A DNA stretch of 64,000 bases from assembly GCA_965207985.1 (NCBI GenBank), contig CBDBND010000031.1:1-64000 (forward strand). Direction: 5' to 3'. The notes beneath the pieces were generated by a model. That model was given only the letters and a program-made list of their open reading frames with translations. It had not been told where the DNA came from and did no database searches. Position 1 is the first letter of the stretch. Each line of letters starts with the position of its first letter. Shown in pieces: positions 1 through 8,380 of the stretch. This DNA is from CBDBND01 sp965207985. GTDB lineage: Bacteria > Pseudomonadota > Alphaproteobacteria > Rhodospirillales > Rhodospirillaceae. Both the position numbers and the translations under genes were made by a program.

Positions 1-996
1 GATTTGACCCTTGGAACTCGATGGTACGATTGGGAGGAGGAGCGCACCTTCTATTCCGGTGGACTGTTCTCAAATGGCGACCTGCAGACCGACAGCACTA
101 AGTCCAATGGCTTTAGCCCGCGCCTGCTCGCCCGCTTCCGTGTTAATGAAAATCTGACTTGGAATGCCCAAGCATCGCGTGGATTCCGCCAAGGGGGGGT
201 CAACGATCCCTTGAACGCGAGCCTTTGTACCGGATCGGATCTTGCTAACTTTGGCAGTTTCCAAGCCTATGATGACGAATCCATATGGAACTACGAGACC
301 GGCTTCAAATCGGAATGGGGCAGGGGCGTACGCTTAAACGCCGCCGCGTTCCACGCGGAGATTAGGAATTTGCAGGTCACCTTGGATGCCGGCTCCTGTT
401 CCTCGCGTATCTCCTTTAACGTAGAGAAGGCGCATACGACTGGTTTAGAGTTCGAGTTGACCCTTGAACCTATTGGGGGGCTGCAACTTGACTTTTCCGG
501 CAGTCTGCTTGAATCCGAGTTTGACTCCACAGTTTTGGCGTCTGAAGGTGGTGTGCTCGGTGGCGTTGCCGATGGCAACCGGCTAGCTTCCGTACCTGAA
601 TTTCAGCTCGCGATAACGGTTGACTACACTTTTCGCACCAACCTTTTCGGGGGCAGTGACGCGTACATTAATGCAGGCCTGCAACACGTTGGCGACCGCA
701 TCACTCAACCAAGCGATCAGGTCTTGGGTGCCGACCGATTCATGTCCAGACTAAGTTACGGCGGTACTACCGGTATGGAAATAACGGACGTGGACCTTGA
801 ACTCGATCCTTATACGCTGCTCAACCTGCGTTTAGGCGTGATCAAGGATGACTGGCAAGCGGCTCTCTACGTCAATAATCTGACTGATGAAAATGTCCCT
901 CTTTCTTTTGACCGAGAACGGGGTGGTCGGGCGAGGCTTGCCTTTCGGGTTAACCAGCCCCGTATTGTTGGTCTTTTGATACAAAGGTCTTTCTAG
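1..996 (+). CDS. TonB-dependent receptor, C-terminal part (cut by window edge)
   Basis: The reading frame is open from the first base and ends at 996, so the N-terminal plug domain lies outside the window. The 330 visible residues alternate hydrophobic and polar residues, as in an outer-membrane beta-barrel. The segment 'LYVNNLTDENVPL' is the conserved penultimate strand region of TonB receptors. The protein ends 'RIVGLLIQRSF', the C-terminal aromatic residue that outer-membrane barrels need for BAM recognition. The style (many acidic loops, 'LRLGVIKDDWQAALYVNNL') is that of the large receptors of Caulobacter- and Sphingomonas-like bacteria, which take up glycans or other large ligands. The ligand cannot be inferred. 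No partner gene follows; recombinase and IS debris begins about 270 bases downstream. Confidence 0.85.
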   Translation, partial: DLTLGTRWYDWEEERTFYSGGLFSNGDLQTDSTKSNGFSPRLLARFRVNENLTWNAQASRGFRQGGVNDPLNASLCTGSDLANFGSFQAYDDESIWNYETGFKSEWGRGVRLNAAAFHAEIRNLQVTLDAGSCSSRISFNVEKAHTTGLEFELTLEPIGGLQLDFSGSLLESEFDSTVLASEGGVLGGVADGNRLASVPEFQLAITVDYTFRTNLFGGSDAYINAGLQHVGDRITQPSDQVLGADRFMSRLSYGGTTGMEITDVDLELDPYTLLNLRLGVIKDDWQAALYVNNLTDENVPLSFDRERGGRARLAFRVNQPRIVGLLIQRSF

Positions 997-1268
997 GGAT
1001 CTATTTGATTCGGAACTCGTGCGGGCATGGTCAGACCAGGGTTTGTTGACATTTAGGGGATTCCCAATGTCGCGGAAAAGTGCTTGAACGAAGGCGCTTC
1101 GCGCAGTTGTCGTTTTCGGGGTGTCGGTTTTTTCTGACAATTTGATGTGATGGCTGGGATTGGCACCGGTCTCTGCGTCCGGCGGCTGTCGTCCGTTTAG
1201 CATCGATCTCTTCGATGGTCCGTCGCCGGACCGGACCGGCGGCGCGCTGTCGTCATCCCGGGAGATCG

Positions 1269-1511
1269 ATGATGATGGCAAGAGCGCACGACAGGGTGCA
1301 GGGCAGCCCGCTTCGCCAACGCATGATCGAGCAGATGCGTATGGCCAACCTGGCGGAGAGCACGCAATATTCCTACCTCTATGAGATCGAGCGCCTGGCA
1401 GGCCACTACAAGGCCTCGCCGGCTGACCTCGATGCCGATCAGCTGCGCGCCTGGGTGCTGAGGCTGATCGACCATGGCCTCAGCCCGGCGACATTGACAC
1501 AAATCACATGA
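1269..1511 (+). pseudogene. Tyrosine recombinase, N-terminal fragment
   Basis: About 80 residues match the N-terminal SAM-like (core-binding) domain of phage-type integrases: 'LRQRMIEQMRMANLAESTQYSYLYEIERLAGHY' followed by 'WVLRLIDHGLSPATL'. The frame then runs into unrelated sequence and stops, so the whole catalytic domain (R-H-R-H-Y) is missing. This subtype often accompanies IS91-type transposases, and an IS91 transposase remnant lies at 3859-4690. The two may derive from one element, but that is inference. Three ATG codons in a row (1269, 1272, 1275) make the start ambiguous. Confidence 0.7.
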
Positions 1512-2107
1512 GTCTGCCAGGAGCAGCGGATTTAAAGTCAGCCTGTCGAGTGCCAAATAACTAAATCTCACCAATCCCGTGAATTTCAGATCTATGGCCT
1601 TGGGTAACCGATGGGTAAGAACACTCACGACCAGGGGATTGATAGTCAGCGTGTCTTGAGCCGTAAGTGATTGAATTGTTTGGCTGTGGTTTAGAACGTC
1701 AGTGTTTAGGGTAACACTGGGATAACAAATGCAAGGCTTTCGTAAGCAGAGCTGTTGTAAAATGACCTGGCGGCTGCTCCACAGCTGCCTCATCCAAGCC
1801 AGACGGAAATACCCATTACATATGTTGACCTTGATTTTTGTCCCTTCGCCACTACCTTCTGCCCCCATCGAAAACAGCTCCAAAGTGGTAGACTTTTGCG
1901 CCGCCCCCTGGCCGAATTTTACTCCGCCGTTGACACTTATCCTCATATTATAGATTAACTCCCGTACTTGTTACTGCTCATCAATATTCCAAATTAATGA
2001 GAATGCGCATATCACTCTTGGAGAAATTTTAGGTCACCTAAACTGTGCGGTCTTATTTCACCACTTTCCCCAACTTTGTTCCCTTCCTTCCCGATCAATA
2101 CGCATTC
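1512..2107. other. Region without a recognisable gene
   Basis: About 600 bases between the recombinase fragment and the IS630 debris. Open frames exist on both strands, but none carries a motif I recognise. The minus-strand frame spanning 1197-1946 is partly an antisense shadow of the recombinase fragment. Base composition becomes AT-richer near 1950-2060, typical of old non-coding DNA. Confidence 0.4.
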
Positions 2108-2276
2108 CTAGGCGTGGATATGCCGCCGTCTTGTTGAGCCTCTGTAAAGAGGTTGTCCGTTCTCAAACTTGGACTCCGAGCTGATGTGAAACTCCGCCAG
2201 GGCTTGTGCAAAGGTCCTAAGCTGCGTGAGACAAACCCGCTCACCAGTTTCCCGGCAGAAAGCGCGTGCGGCGGCC

Positions 2277-2483
2277 TTAGCCGGGTCTTTGTGATAAGGC
2301 GCTATGGGATGAAGGTTTGATTTTGCCCGGTGGCCGTCCACTTTTTCCCGCAACTGAAAACCGGGCCGCCGCACCCCGTGCCGACAGGCCGCCTTCAACC
2401 GCCTCAATCACCCGGCAACGGAGATCCAATCCACAAGCATATCCCATATCTGTCTCCCAAATCTGCTCGGGAGACAGAATCAT
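2277..2483 (-). pseudogene. IS630-family transposase, N-terminal fragment
   Basis: The minus-strand frame from the internal ATG at 2447 reads 'MGYACGLDLRCRVIEAVEGG' then 'SARGAAARFSVA'. This is the helix-turn-helix start typical of IS630 transposases ('YSLDLRERVV.AVE.G.S.R.AA..F.VS'). After about 45 residues the similarity ends, and the DDE catalytic domain is absent. It differs from the nearly complete IS630 at 51774-52735, so it comes from another element. Fragment only; certainly inactive. Confidence 0.6.
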
Positions 2484-2486
2484 GTG

Positions 2487-3011
2487 TCAGCCCTCTTGGG
2501 AATCCGGACGGATTTGTTCATCGCCGATCCGGCGCGGTACGGGCGAGACCCTAACAGGGTGAAAACCACCGAAGTCGTGGCCGTGACCCCGCAGTGCGTT
2601 GATCGTCTGCGTCCGCTGGCGCACCAGGAGATCGCGTGTGCGGAACAGCATCCCCCGGGCCTGCTGCTCTTTCGTCTTCACGGCCACGACGCTCATGGTG
2701 GGGCGCTGTGCAGCCTCGCAGATTGCCTCTGCGTCCGTTGTGTCATTCTTCTGCCGTTTGACGAACGGCTTCACATAAATCGGCGGAACCAGCTTGACCT
2801 CGTGCCCCAGCTTCTCGGTTTCTCGACCCCAATGGTGAGCACTCGCGCAGGCTTCCATTGCCACCACGCTGGGCGGCTGCGAAGCGAGGACGTCGAGCAC
2901 TTTGCCGCGGATCAGCTTCTTTCGGAATGCGACGGACCCGTCAGCCCGAGCACCGTGAATCTGAAAGCTATGCTTCGCCAGATCGATCCCGATGATGGTA
3001 GCCTGATCCAT
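2487..3011 (-). pseudogene. IS110-family transposase, N-terminal half
   Basis: Starts at ATG 3011 behind a good Shine-Dalgarno (AAGGAGAAG). The product begins 'MDQATIIGIDLAKHSFQIHG' with the first Asp of the DEDD (RuvC-like) transposase domain. It continues through 'VVAMEACASAHHWGRE' and 'KNDTTDAEAICEAA', both conserved in IS110/IS1111 enzymes. Similarity stops exactly at 'TINALRGH'; the last ~30 residues are foreign. The missing half, starting 'HLAEFGVVAPQG', lies on the opposite strand from about 4775. The two halves abut the same codon, which points to an inversion (see findings). Not functional as it stands. Confidence 0.85.
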
Positions 3012-3096
3012 GGACGCCTTCTCCTTCTGTTGGTGTTGGTGACACCGCCAACATGGCACATTGCGATGCCGTCGGGAGGGGGCGTCCACTCCATCG

Positions 3097-3282
3097 GATC
3101 TCGACATCTACGACCTCAATTACGGCCACTGGGATTTCAAGGCCAGCTATCAGGTCAACGAAAACTACGGCGTGTTCCTGGAGGTCCAGAACATCAACAA
3201 CGAACCCTTGGGCAAATATCAGGGCAACACAGACTTCATCACCCGCCGTGAGCTTTACGGTCTTACCGGTTACCCCGCTTGA
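3097..3282 (+). pseudogene. TonB-dependent receptor fragment
   Basis: A short plus-strand frame reads 'DIYDLNYGHWDFKASYQVNE' and then 'GVFLEVQNINNEPLGKYQG'. This matches the 'V.NL.N.P...Y.G' signature near the end of TonB-receptor barrels. The final strand with terminal Phe is missing: the frame ends 'YGLTGYPA' and runs into a recombinase fragment. The left side is cut at the IS110 boundary. It is a different receptor from the one at 1-996, since the corresponding segments do not match. Confidence 0.6.
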
Positions 3283-3309
3283 CCTTCCGGCATATCAGCG
3301 CGGGTGCCG

Positions 3310-3595
3310 AGTGAAAAACGGGTTTTTCAGGATCGACTACGCTACGCAAAAGGCAACGGAAGGGGAGGTTCCGCTGGCCTCTCTGGCAAAGTACATGGGC
3401 ACGTCCATATCCATGTTTGAGCAGCACTACATTCAGATGAACCCAGAAATCTTTAGGGATGAAGTGGCGTCTACAGGCCTGCCCAAGGTCTGGGAAAAGC
3501 AGGAATTGGACCGGATCGCTAACGAGAGAGCGGAAAGAAAGGAAACCGAACAGAAAGAGAGAGATGCTAAATTGGATGCGATACTGAATGCCTAG
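3310..3595 (+). pseudogene. Tyrosine recombinase, C-terminal fragment
   Basis: The frame contains 'ATEGEVPLASLAKYMGTSISMFEQHYIQM'. This is the end of a phage-integrase catalytic domain: the 'LA..MGTS..M...HY' block holds the last active-site His-equivalent and the nucleophilic Tyr. A charged, probably coiled-coil tail follows (Glu/Lys/Arg-rich, ending 'DAKLDAILNA'). Everything upstream of the last ~40 catalytic-domain residues is missing. It may or may not belong with the N-terminal fragment at 1269; the subtypes look different. Confidence 0.65.
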
Positions 3596-3858
3596 AAGCT
3601 AACACTCGATCTATAGGAAAATCAAAAAATCAATTCCTGTCATTTTCGACTTGGCGTTGTGGTGCCTATTCCCTTGAAAGCAGCATGCACAAGATCCCTA
3701 TTGTGGGTCCTATAGAGGTTCCAGCCGTATTGATCGGGAGGTGTAGTGAAAATTTTCTAGTGTCAGATACAGAGACTGACGGTAGGCCACGCTGTCAATT
3801 ATTCAGATCGCTAGGCACCGCGAAAGTCCGAGTGTACACGCTGCTGTTTAAGCGTCAC
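3596..3858. other. Non-coding stretch between recombinase and IS91 remnants
   Basis: I see no supported gene, RNA or clear repeat here. A 79-residue plus-strand frame from 3685 has no recognisable motif and overlaps the end of the IS91 remnant, so it is not called. Confidence 0.4.
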
Positions 3859-4690
3859 TCAATGACATGTGGCTGGCTTCAGACGCCCGACCCATGTCAT
3901 CCTCTCACCCTGATGATCCAATAGTGGATCGACGCCGAAGCACTTCTTAAGCGAGGCCGCCCAGCTCAAGCGCCGCGGCTTGCCGAGGCGCTCCTGTTTC
4001 AGTAGAGAGAACACGGTGTCGTGCGTTCGGGCCTTGGTGCGGGGGGCCAGAAGCCCGAAGTAGCGGATGTTATGCCGGTACCGGTCGGGCATGTGATCGG
4101 CCAGCGTGGCTATGAATTCACCCATCGTGTACCGGGTGATGACCATTTGGTTCTTGCGCTTGTCTTCGTCAAAAATCGGACATTCGCGCGGTCAATGTAC
4201 AGGAACCGCCATTGCGCGATGGGGGGACGGCGGGCATAGCGGCCGGCGTAGAGAAGGAACTGTTTCTTACGCTGAAATTGTTTGATGTGGGTACTCCACC
4301 ACCGCTCCTGTTGCTTGTGCAGCAGGTCCTCGAATTGGGCTGCGTTCTTGTCCGTCTCCAGGACACCCCTGCGATATGCTTCTCTCAGGTAGGTCACCAC
4401 GGCGTAGCGCCACAGGGGCATCAATGCCTTTTTGTTCAGCGGCGCCTCCCGCCAGGCCGTGCCGTCGGCATTGAGACCACCTTGGGAGACGAGGATGTGC
4501 AGATGACAATTGAAGTTCAGATGGCCACCGAAGGTATGGGGGATCACCAGGATCATCAGCCGCAGGCCGTATGTGTGGCGGGCCCAATGCTCAATGGCCT
4601 TGGCCCCCAGGACCGGCAGGTCGTGGAGAAGATGGCGGTTCTGCCGGAATAAGGGCCAGAGCACGTCCGGCATGGTAAAGGTTGCGTGGG
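3859..4690 (-). pseudogene. IS91-family transposase, frameshifted and 5'-truncated
   Basis: Reading leftwards from about 4690, the product has 'HATFTMPDVLWPLFRQNRHLL', 'HTFGGHLNFNCHLHILVSQGGL' and 'YAGRYARRPPIAQWRF'. The second is the HUH motif (His-hydrophobic-His) of Y2 rolling-circle transposases. The frame breaks near 4160-4170 at a run of T/A. It continues in another frame as 'MVITRYTMGEFIATLADHMP' and 'YFGLLAPRTK', the normal C-terminal part. The N-terminal zinc-binding region is missing, cut where the IS110 material begins (~4690). The element is therefore dead. IS91 and ISCR relatives mobilise flanking DNA by rolling-circle transposition, which may be relevant to the mosaic here. Confidence 0.8.
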
Positions 4691-4774
4691 AACCTCCGCG
4701 CAACCTGTGGGACCGCGGCTATCTCGACCTCGACGGGCCCGCCGTGCTGGTCATTCGCGAAGATGGTCACGGCG

Positions 4775-5381
4775 AGATCACCTGGCCGAGTTCGGCGTCG
4801 TCGCACCACAGGGGCCAGCTCATCTTGGCCGACTGGCATCGGCACTCGATGATCCGGACTCGGATCTGCCGGATCCGGTTCGCGAGCTGGGCCGCCTTTT
4901 GCTTGAGCAGATCGCCGGCCTCGGCGAGAAAATCGGCGGATTGGAGAAAGAACGCCGCGTCAGCGCGCGCCAGGACGAAGATGCGTCGCGACTGATGACG
5001 ATACCGGGTGTCGGTCCGATCACCGCGATGGCTTTCCAGGCTTTTGCGCCGCCCATGGAGAGTTTCCGGCGCGGCCGCGACTTCGCCGCCTGGCTCGGCC
5101 TCGTGCCGCGACAACACACCACCGGCGGCAAGCCCAGGCTCGGCAAGGTATCGAAGATGGGCCAGCGGGACCTCAGGCGCCTCTTGATCACTGGCGCCAT
5201 GGCTGTCGTCCAGAAAGCGGTCCGACGCGGCGAGACGGCGGACCCCTGGCTGGCCAGACTGCTGGCGCGCAAGCCGAGGATGCTTGTCGCGGTGGCTCTG
5301 GCCAACAAGATGGCGCGCATCGCTTGGGCGCTGATGACGAACAAGGAGAGTTACCGCGTTCCTGCGCCGGCCGCTGCCTGA
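4775..5381 (+). pseudogene. IS110-family transposase, C-terminal half
   Basis: The frame becomes recognisable at 'HLAEFGVVAPQGPAHLGRL', passes through the helical linker, and contains 'RLMTIPGVGPITAMAF'. It then shows the conserved C-terminal block 'FAAWLGLVPRQHTTGGK' and 'GNKD/QRDLRRLLI'-like 'MGQRDLRRLLITGA', ending about 5381. This is the transposase_20 (IS116/IS110/IS902) domain with the catalytic-Ser region. It begins at the very residue where the N-terminal half at 2487-3011 ends. The sequence just upstream (4690-4770) does not encode IS110 protein. Confidence 0.85.
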
Positions 5382-5689
5382 TCGGGTTGCGGTCACGCCG
5401 GGAACCGTCGGGGATGTGAGAAGGTCGGAGGACGGGTAAGGGCAAACGGTCAACGAGACGGGATGGGGAAAACCAGCACAATGCAAGGGCGCTTTGAAGC
5501 CCGTAGATCCGATTTGGACCCGATCCGCGTATTTCCATACAGGCCAGCGGCGACTGAAGGCCGCACCAAAAGGCCGGATAGACGACAGCACCTGACCACA
5601 TGCACCGAGCCGTTCCAAAAATCTCTTGCATCACCGGGGGCGTCCATAGACGCATTGTCCTGGCCGGACTGCGCGGCGAGGACCCGATT
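5382..5689. other. IS110 3' flank, no gene seen
   Basis: About 300 bases after the IS110 transposase stop. Probably the right end of that element plus unassigned DNA. IS110 elements have long non-coding ends and no clear inverted repeats, so I cannot place the boundary. Confidence 0.4.
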
Positions 5690-5768
5690 GCCGAGCTATG
5701 CCGCCGGGAACCAGCTGTGGCAGACCGACTTCACCTACATCAAGGTCATCGGATGGGGCTGGTTCTAA
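5690..5768 (+). mobile_element. IS3-family transposase fragment (first catalytic Asp only)
   Basis: The frame reads 'NQLWQTDFTYIKVIGWGWF' and then hits TAA at 5766-5768. This is the start of the rve/DDE integrase core of IS3-family OrfB; the first catalytic Asp is in 'QTDFTY'. In intact relatives the next residues are 'YLSTILDDYSRYIIAW'. That very continuation begins at 34247, in the same orientation, 28.5 kb away. Upstream of about 5690 the IS3 protein is no longer recognisable. Confidence 0.75.
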
Positions 5769-6801
5769 CCGGTTCAATCGCCTGACGCCGTTTCAGTGAC
5801 CGTTTCAGCCGTTGTGTTTTTATGCCACGCCGTTGACCCGAGATGTACACCCTTGATGCTTCCTCGCCATGGCCACGGTAGCCACGATCCACAAACACTT
5901 CTTCAACCACACAGCCTGTCAAACGGCGCACCTGCTCCAACGCTGTTGGCAATGTATGCCCATCAAAGGGATTCCCCGGCAACGCCATGCCGCCAACGAT
6001 AAAGTTGCTCCTGTTTGTCGTTGCAATACTGGCCTTGACACCAAACTCATAACGCTTGTGGGCCTTGCCCTTGCCGATGCACTCCACCTCCGGGGCATGC
6101 AGGCTATACAGTTTGTTGCGATCCATCTTCTGTTGACTGAGCAGCCGCCTGGCCAGCGCCAACTCCCCGGCAAAAATCGCCTGCAACCCCTTATGGCCCG
6201 CGATCTTGCGCTCCGTGTCACGCACCACCCGGCCCAGATAGGTCTTGAGCTTCTTAATCTGACCACCCATGCGCCTCATCTGCCGGACGTGACCATAACG
6301 GTTGGCCCGCAACAGCGCCTCAGGGCCCTTACGGGCGTAGCTCTGCCGCAACACCACACCGTGTGTGTGGCACAGCTTGACAAGACGCACACGCGAACGG
6401 TTCAGCAATTTGCTGTCGGTGGGAAAGGCCACCGCCTTCTCCTGCACCGTGGTATCCACCGTCACACGCTTGAAGTCGTCGGGTTTGACCGTCTTGCTCC
6501 GAACACCCGCATCAACTGTGGCCCGCAGAATTTTCTCGCACCCTGAATGGCCAATGCGCCGTCTGAAACGCGACATGCTGCTGGGATCAATCGGCGGGTG
6601 ATGCTGAAAATACACCTCGCCGCAAAAATGCTGCCAGTAAGGGTTCTCCACCCAGCGCATCACCACCTGGTCATCGGACAGACCATACACGTGCTTGAGA
6701 TATTGAAGCCCCACCATCAGCCGCGTCGCTTTGGCCGGGCAGCCGTTGTCAGGGCAATACAAGACACCAAACGCCTCATCAAAACCCTGCCAATCGATCA
6801 A
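5746..6801 (-). mobile_element. IS5-family transposase, C-terminally truncated
   Basis: A long frame starts 'MIDWQGFDEAFGVLYC' with 'RLMVGLQYLKHVYGLSDDQVV' (DUF772-type N-terminal domain). It has the first DDE Asp in 'KRVTVDTTVQEKAV' and the second in 'VEEVFVDRGYRGHG'. It stops after 'LKRSLKRRQAIEP', just before the helix carrying the catalytic Glu; the last eight codons are read from the adjoining IS3 fragment. In-frame family sequence continues upstream of the first ATG to about 6868 ('LFRTALENILDQRHELYRL'), so the real start is further upstream and may use another codon. Two tandem ~14-bp units (GGCTGATGTGGGGC) sit just outside, at 6885-6913. Inactive without the Glu. Confidence 0.85.
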
Positions 6802-7057
6802 CTCGGTGAGCCGATAAAGTTCGTGCCGTTGATCGAGAATGTTCTCAAGCGCGGTGCGGAAGAGATCTAAAGAAGGGACGTCATTGGCTGATGTGGGGCG
6901 GCTGATGTGGGGCGCATTTTTTGATCCGGAAATTGCAAGGAACCGGCCTTGCAGTATAGAAAATCCGGCGATTCCGAACCACCATTGCCAACAAAATTGA
7001 TCCGCAATAACAGTCTATTACAGAGAATCTCCGCGTCTTTCAGGATCGACTACATAG

Positions 7058-8275
7058 CTATGCCTGCACGGGCGCCAGCCCTGGTGACGGCTGCGCCATC
7101 CGTTTTCTTCGCGAAGGAATGGGGTCGAACCAATACGCCGACGGTTCGCGCACAATCAGCAGATACAAAGCGTATTGATCAAAAATGGAAATGTACCAGA
7201 ACAGGTTTTCCTGAAAGATCGCGTCTACGAGAACCGGCGCCAAAAAGATAAGAATGGCCGGTTTGCGACTAACCCGCGCAACAATGAAAATCGTCAGAAC
7301 AGTCGTGAGAAAAAGTCCGTGAGTGGCCAGCAGTGACATATAAGAGCTGTGTGGGTACTGACCGGTCGAAAGAATGAGGCGCTCGGAATAATTGCCAAAA
7401 AAGAGATGACTGGAAATGAAACCCGTTGTCTCGTTCCACAGATCGGCACGGCCGGACAACTGTTCGACGATGATGTCGAAGGAAATGTCTCCCAGAGACA
7501 CAGCCGTTTCCCGGGTGAACTGGCCGATAATCTGGGTGGCATAGAAACTTAAGACTGACAAAAAGACAGCAAAAGCAAAGGTGTGCCGGAAACGCCAACC
7601 GTTCCGCCGCAGGTCCAGAATGAGCAAAATGCCAAAAAGAACACCAAAGGCCAGAAGGCCGGACCGCTTGAAGTTCAAAATCGCCGCGCCGGCAAACAGG
7701 GCAGACAAAATCCACCGGGTGCGGGGTCTGAGATCGAGCATGAAGGTTAGGACAAAGGCGAGCAGAATTTTTGCTCCGGCGATGGTTGACGTACCCGACA
7801 GTCCCATGGGCCGGATAAAGTACAGCAGTTCAATGTCCTGAACGTCTTGGGTGAAACGGAATTCGGTCGTGGTGGTGACCACTTCCTGTTGGGGGAAGAA
7901 AAAGCGAATGCCAAGCGCGAACTGAATGTAGATACAAACGACTTCAATAAACAAAAAGAACAGAACAATCTTCCAAACGGTATCGTTCAGGCTGCGTGCT
8001 GCGAGATAGCCGAACACCAAGATGACGGCGCCAAGCAGACCGTTGTTGACGAACAGGGAGTCCGGGAACTGCTGGTCCACGGCAATGCCCAGCAATGCGT
8101 TGATTCCGACACCGACAAAAAAGAGAAAATAGAGCCGATCCTTGCGGTCGAACGAAGGATCAAAGACCAAAACGGAAAAAAGGGCGTAAACGATCAGCGC
8201 CGCATTAGGCAGAAGAAAGGTCGTCGGCAAAAAGAGAAGAAAGGCCTGTAAAAACCTAAGGGGTGGCGGAATCAT
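7058..8275 (-). CDS. O-antigen ligase/polymerase-like membrane protein
   Basis: 405 residues, almost entirely hydrophobic, with roughly ten or more predicted membrane helices from residue 5 to 375. The largest periplasmic loop contains 'YPHSSYMSLLATHG'. A 'PH.SYL' motif before a late helix is typical of the Wzy_C/WaaL group, which transfers or polymerises lipid-linked polysaccharide at the periplasmic face. The gene lies 105 bases downstream of the GT/phosphoglycosyl-transferase fusion on the same strand, so both are probably one unit for making and finishing a surface glycan. WaaL-type ligase and Wzy-type polymerase cannot be told apart by sequence alone. The stop is about 190 bases from the truncated IS5 copy, so the 3' end appears natural. 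Confidence 0.75.
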   Translation of the reverse strand: MIPPPLRFLQAFLLFLPTTFLLPNAALIVYALFSVLVFDPSFDRKDRLYFLFFVGVGINALLGIAVDQQFPDSLFVNNGLLGAVILVFGYLAARSLNDTVWKIVLFFLFIEVVCIYIQFALGIRFFFPQQEVVTTTTEFRFTQDVQDIELLYFIRPMGLSGTSTIAGAKILLAFVLTFMLDLRPRTRWILSALFAGAAILNFKRSGLLAFGVLFGILLILDLRRNGWRFRHTFAFAVFLSVLSFYATQIIGQFTRETAVSLGDISFDIIVEQLSGRADLWNETTGFISSHLFFGNYSERLILSTGQYPHSSYMSLLATHGLFLTTVLTIFIVARVSRKPAILIFLAPVLVDAIFQENLFWYISIFDQYALYLLIVREPSAYWFDPIPSRRKRMAQPSPGLAPVQA

Positions 8276-8380
8276 GCGTTGCTGTCGTGTCTCAGTTGAA
8301 GCTCAAGTATGCCATCCGGTGCCGCAAGACCAAAGCAATGCAAGTTGCAGCTACCATATCGACTGGTTTTTCAATTCTTT

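Noticed and set aside
1197..1946. A 249-residue minus-strand ORF.
   Set aside because: Its C-terminal third is antisense to the recombinase fragment and the rest has no recognisable domain; Leu-rich composition looks like a shadow or non-coding frame.
2108..2407. A 99-residue minus-strand ORF ('AARAFCRETGERVCLTQLRTF').
   Set aside because: No family recognised, overlaps the IS630 fragment in another frame, and sits in IS debris; possibly a remnant but not supportable.
2484..3251. A 255-residue plus-strand ORF.
   Set aside because: Antisense to the IS110 N-terminal half, which has clear family motifs and a ribosome binding site.
3323..7054. A 16-base match, TTTCAGGATCGACTAC, at ~3325 and ~7038, considered as an att-like direct repeat.
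   Set aside because: A match of this length is expected about once by chance in 64 kb, and neither site shows other integration features.
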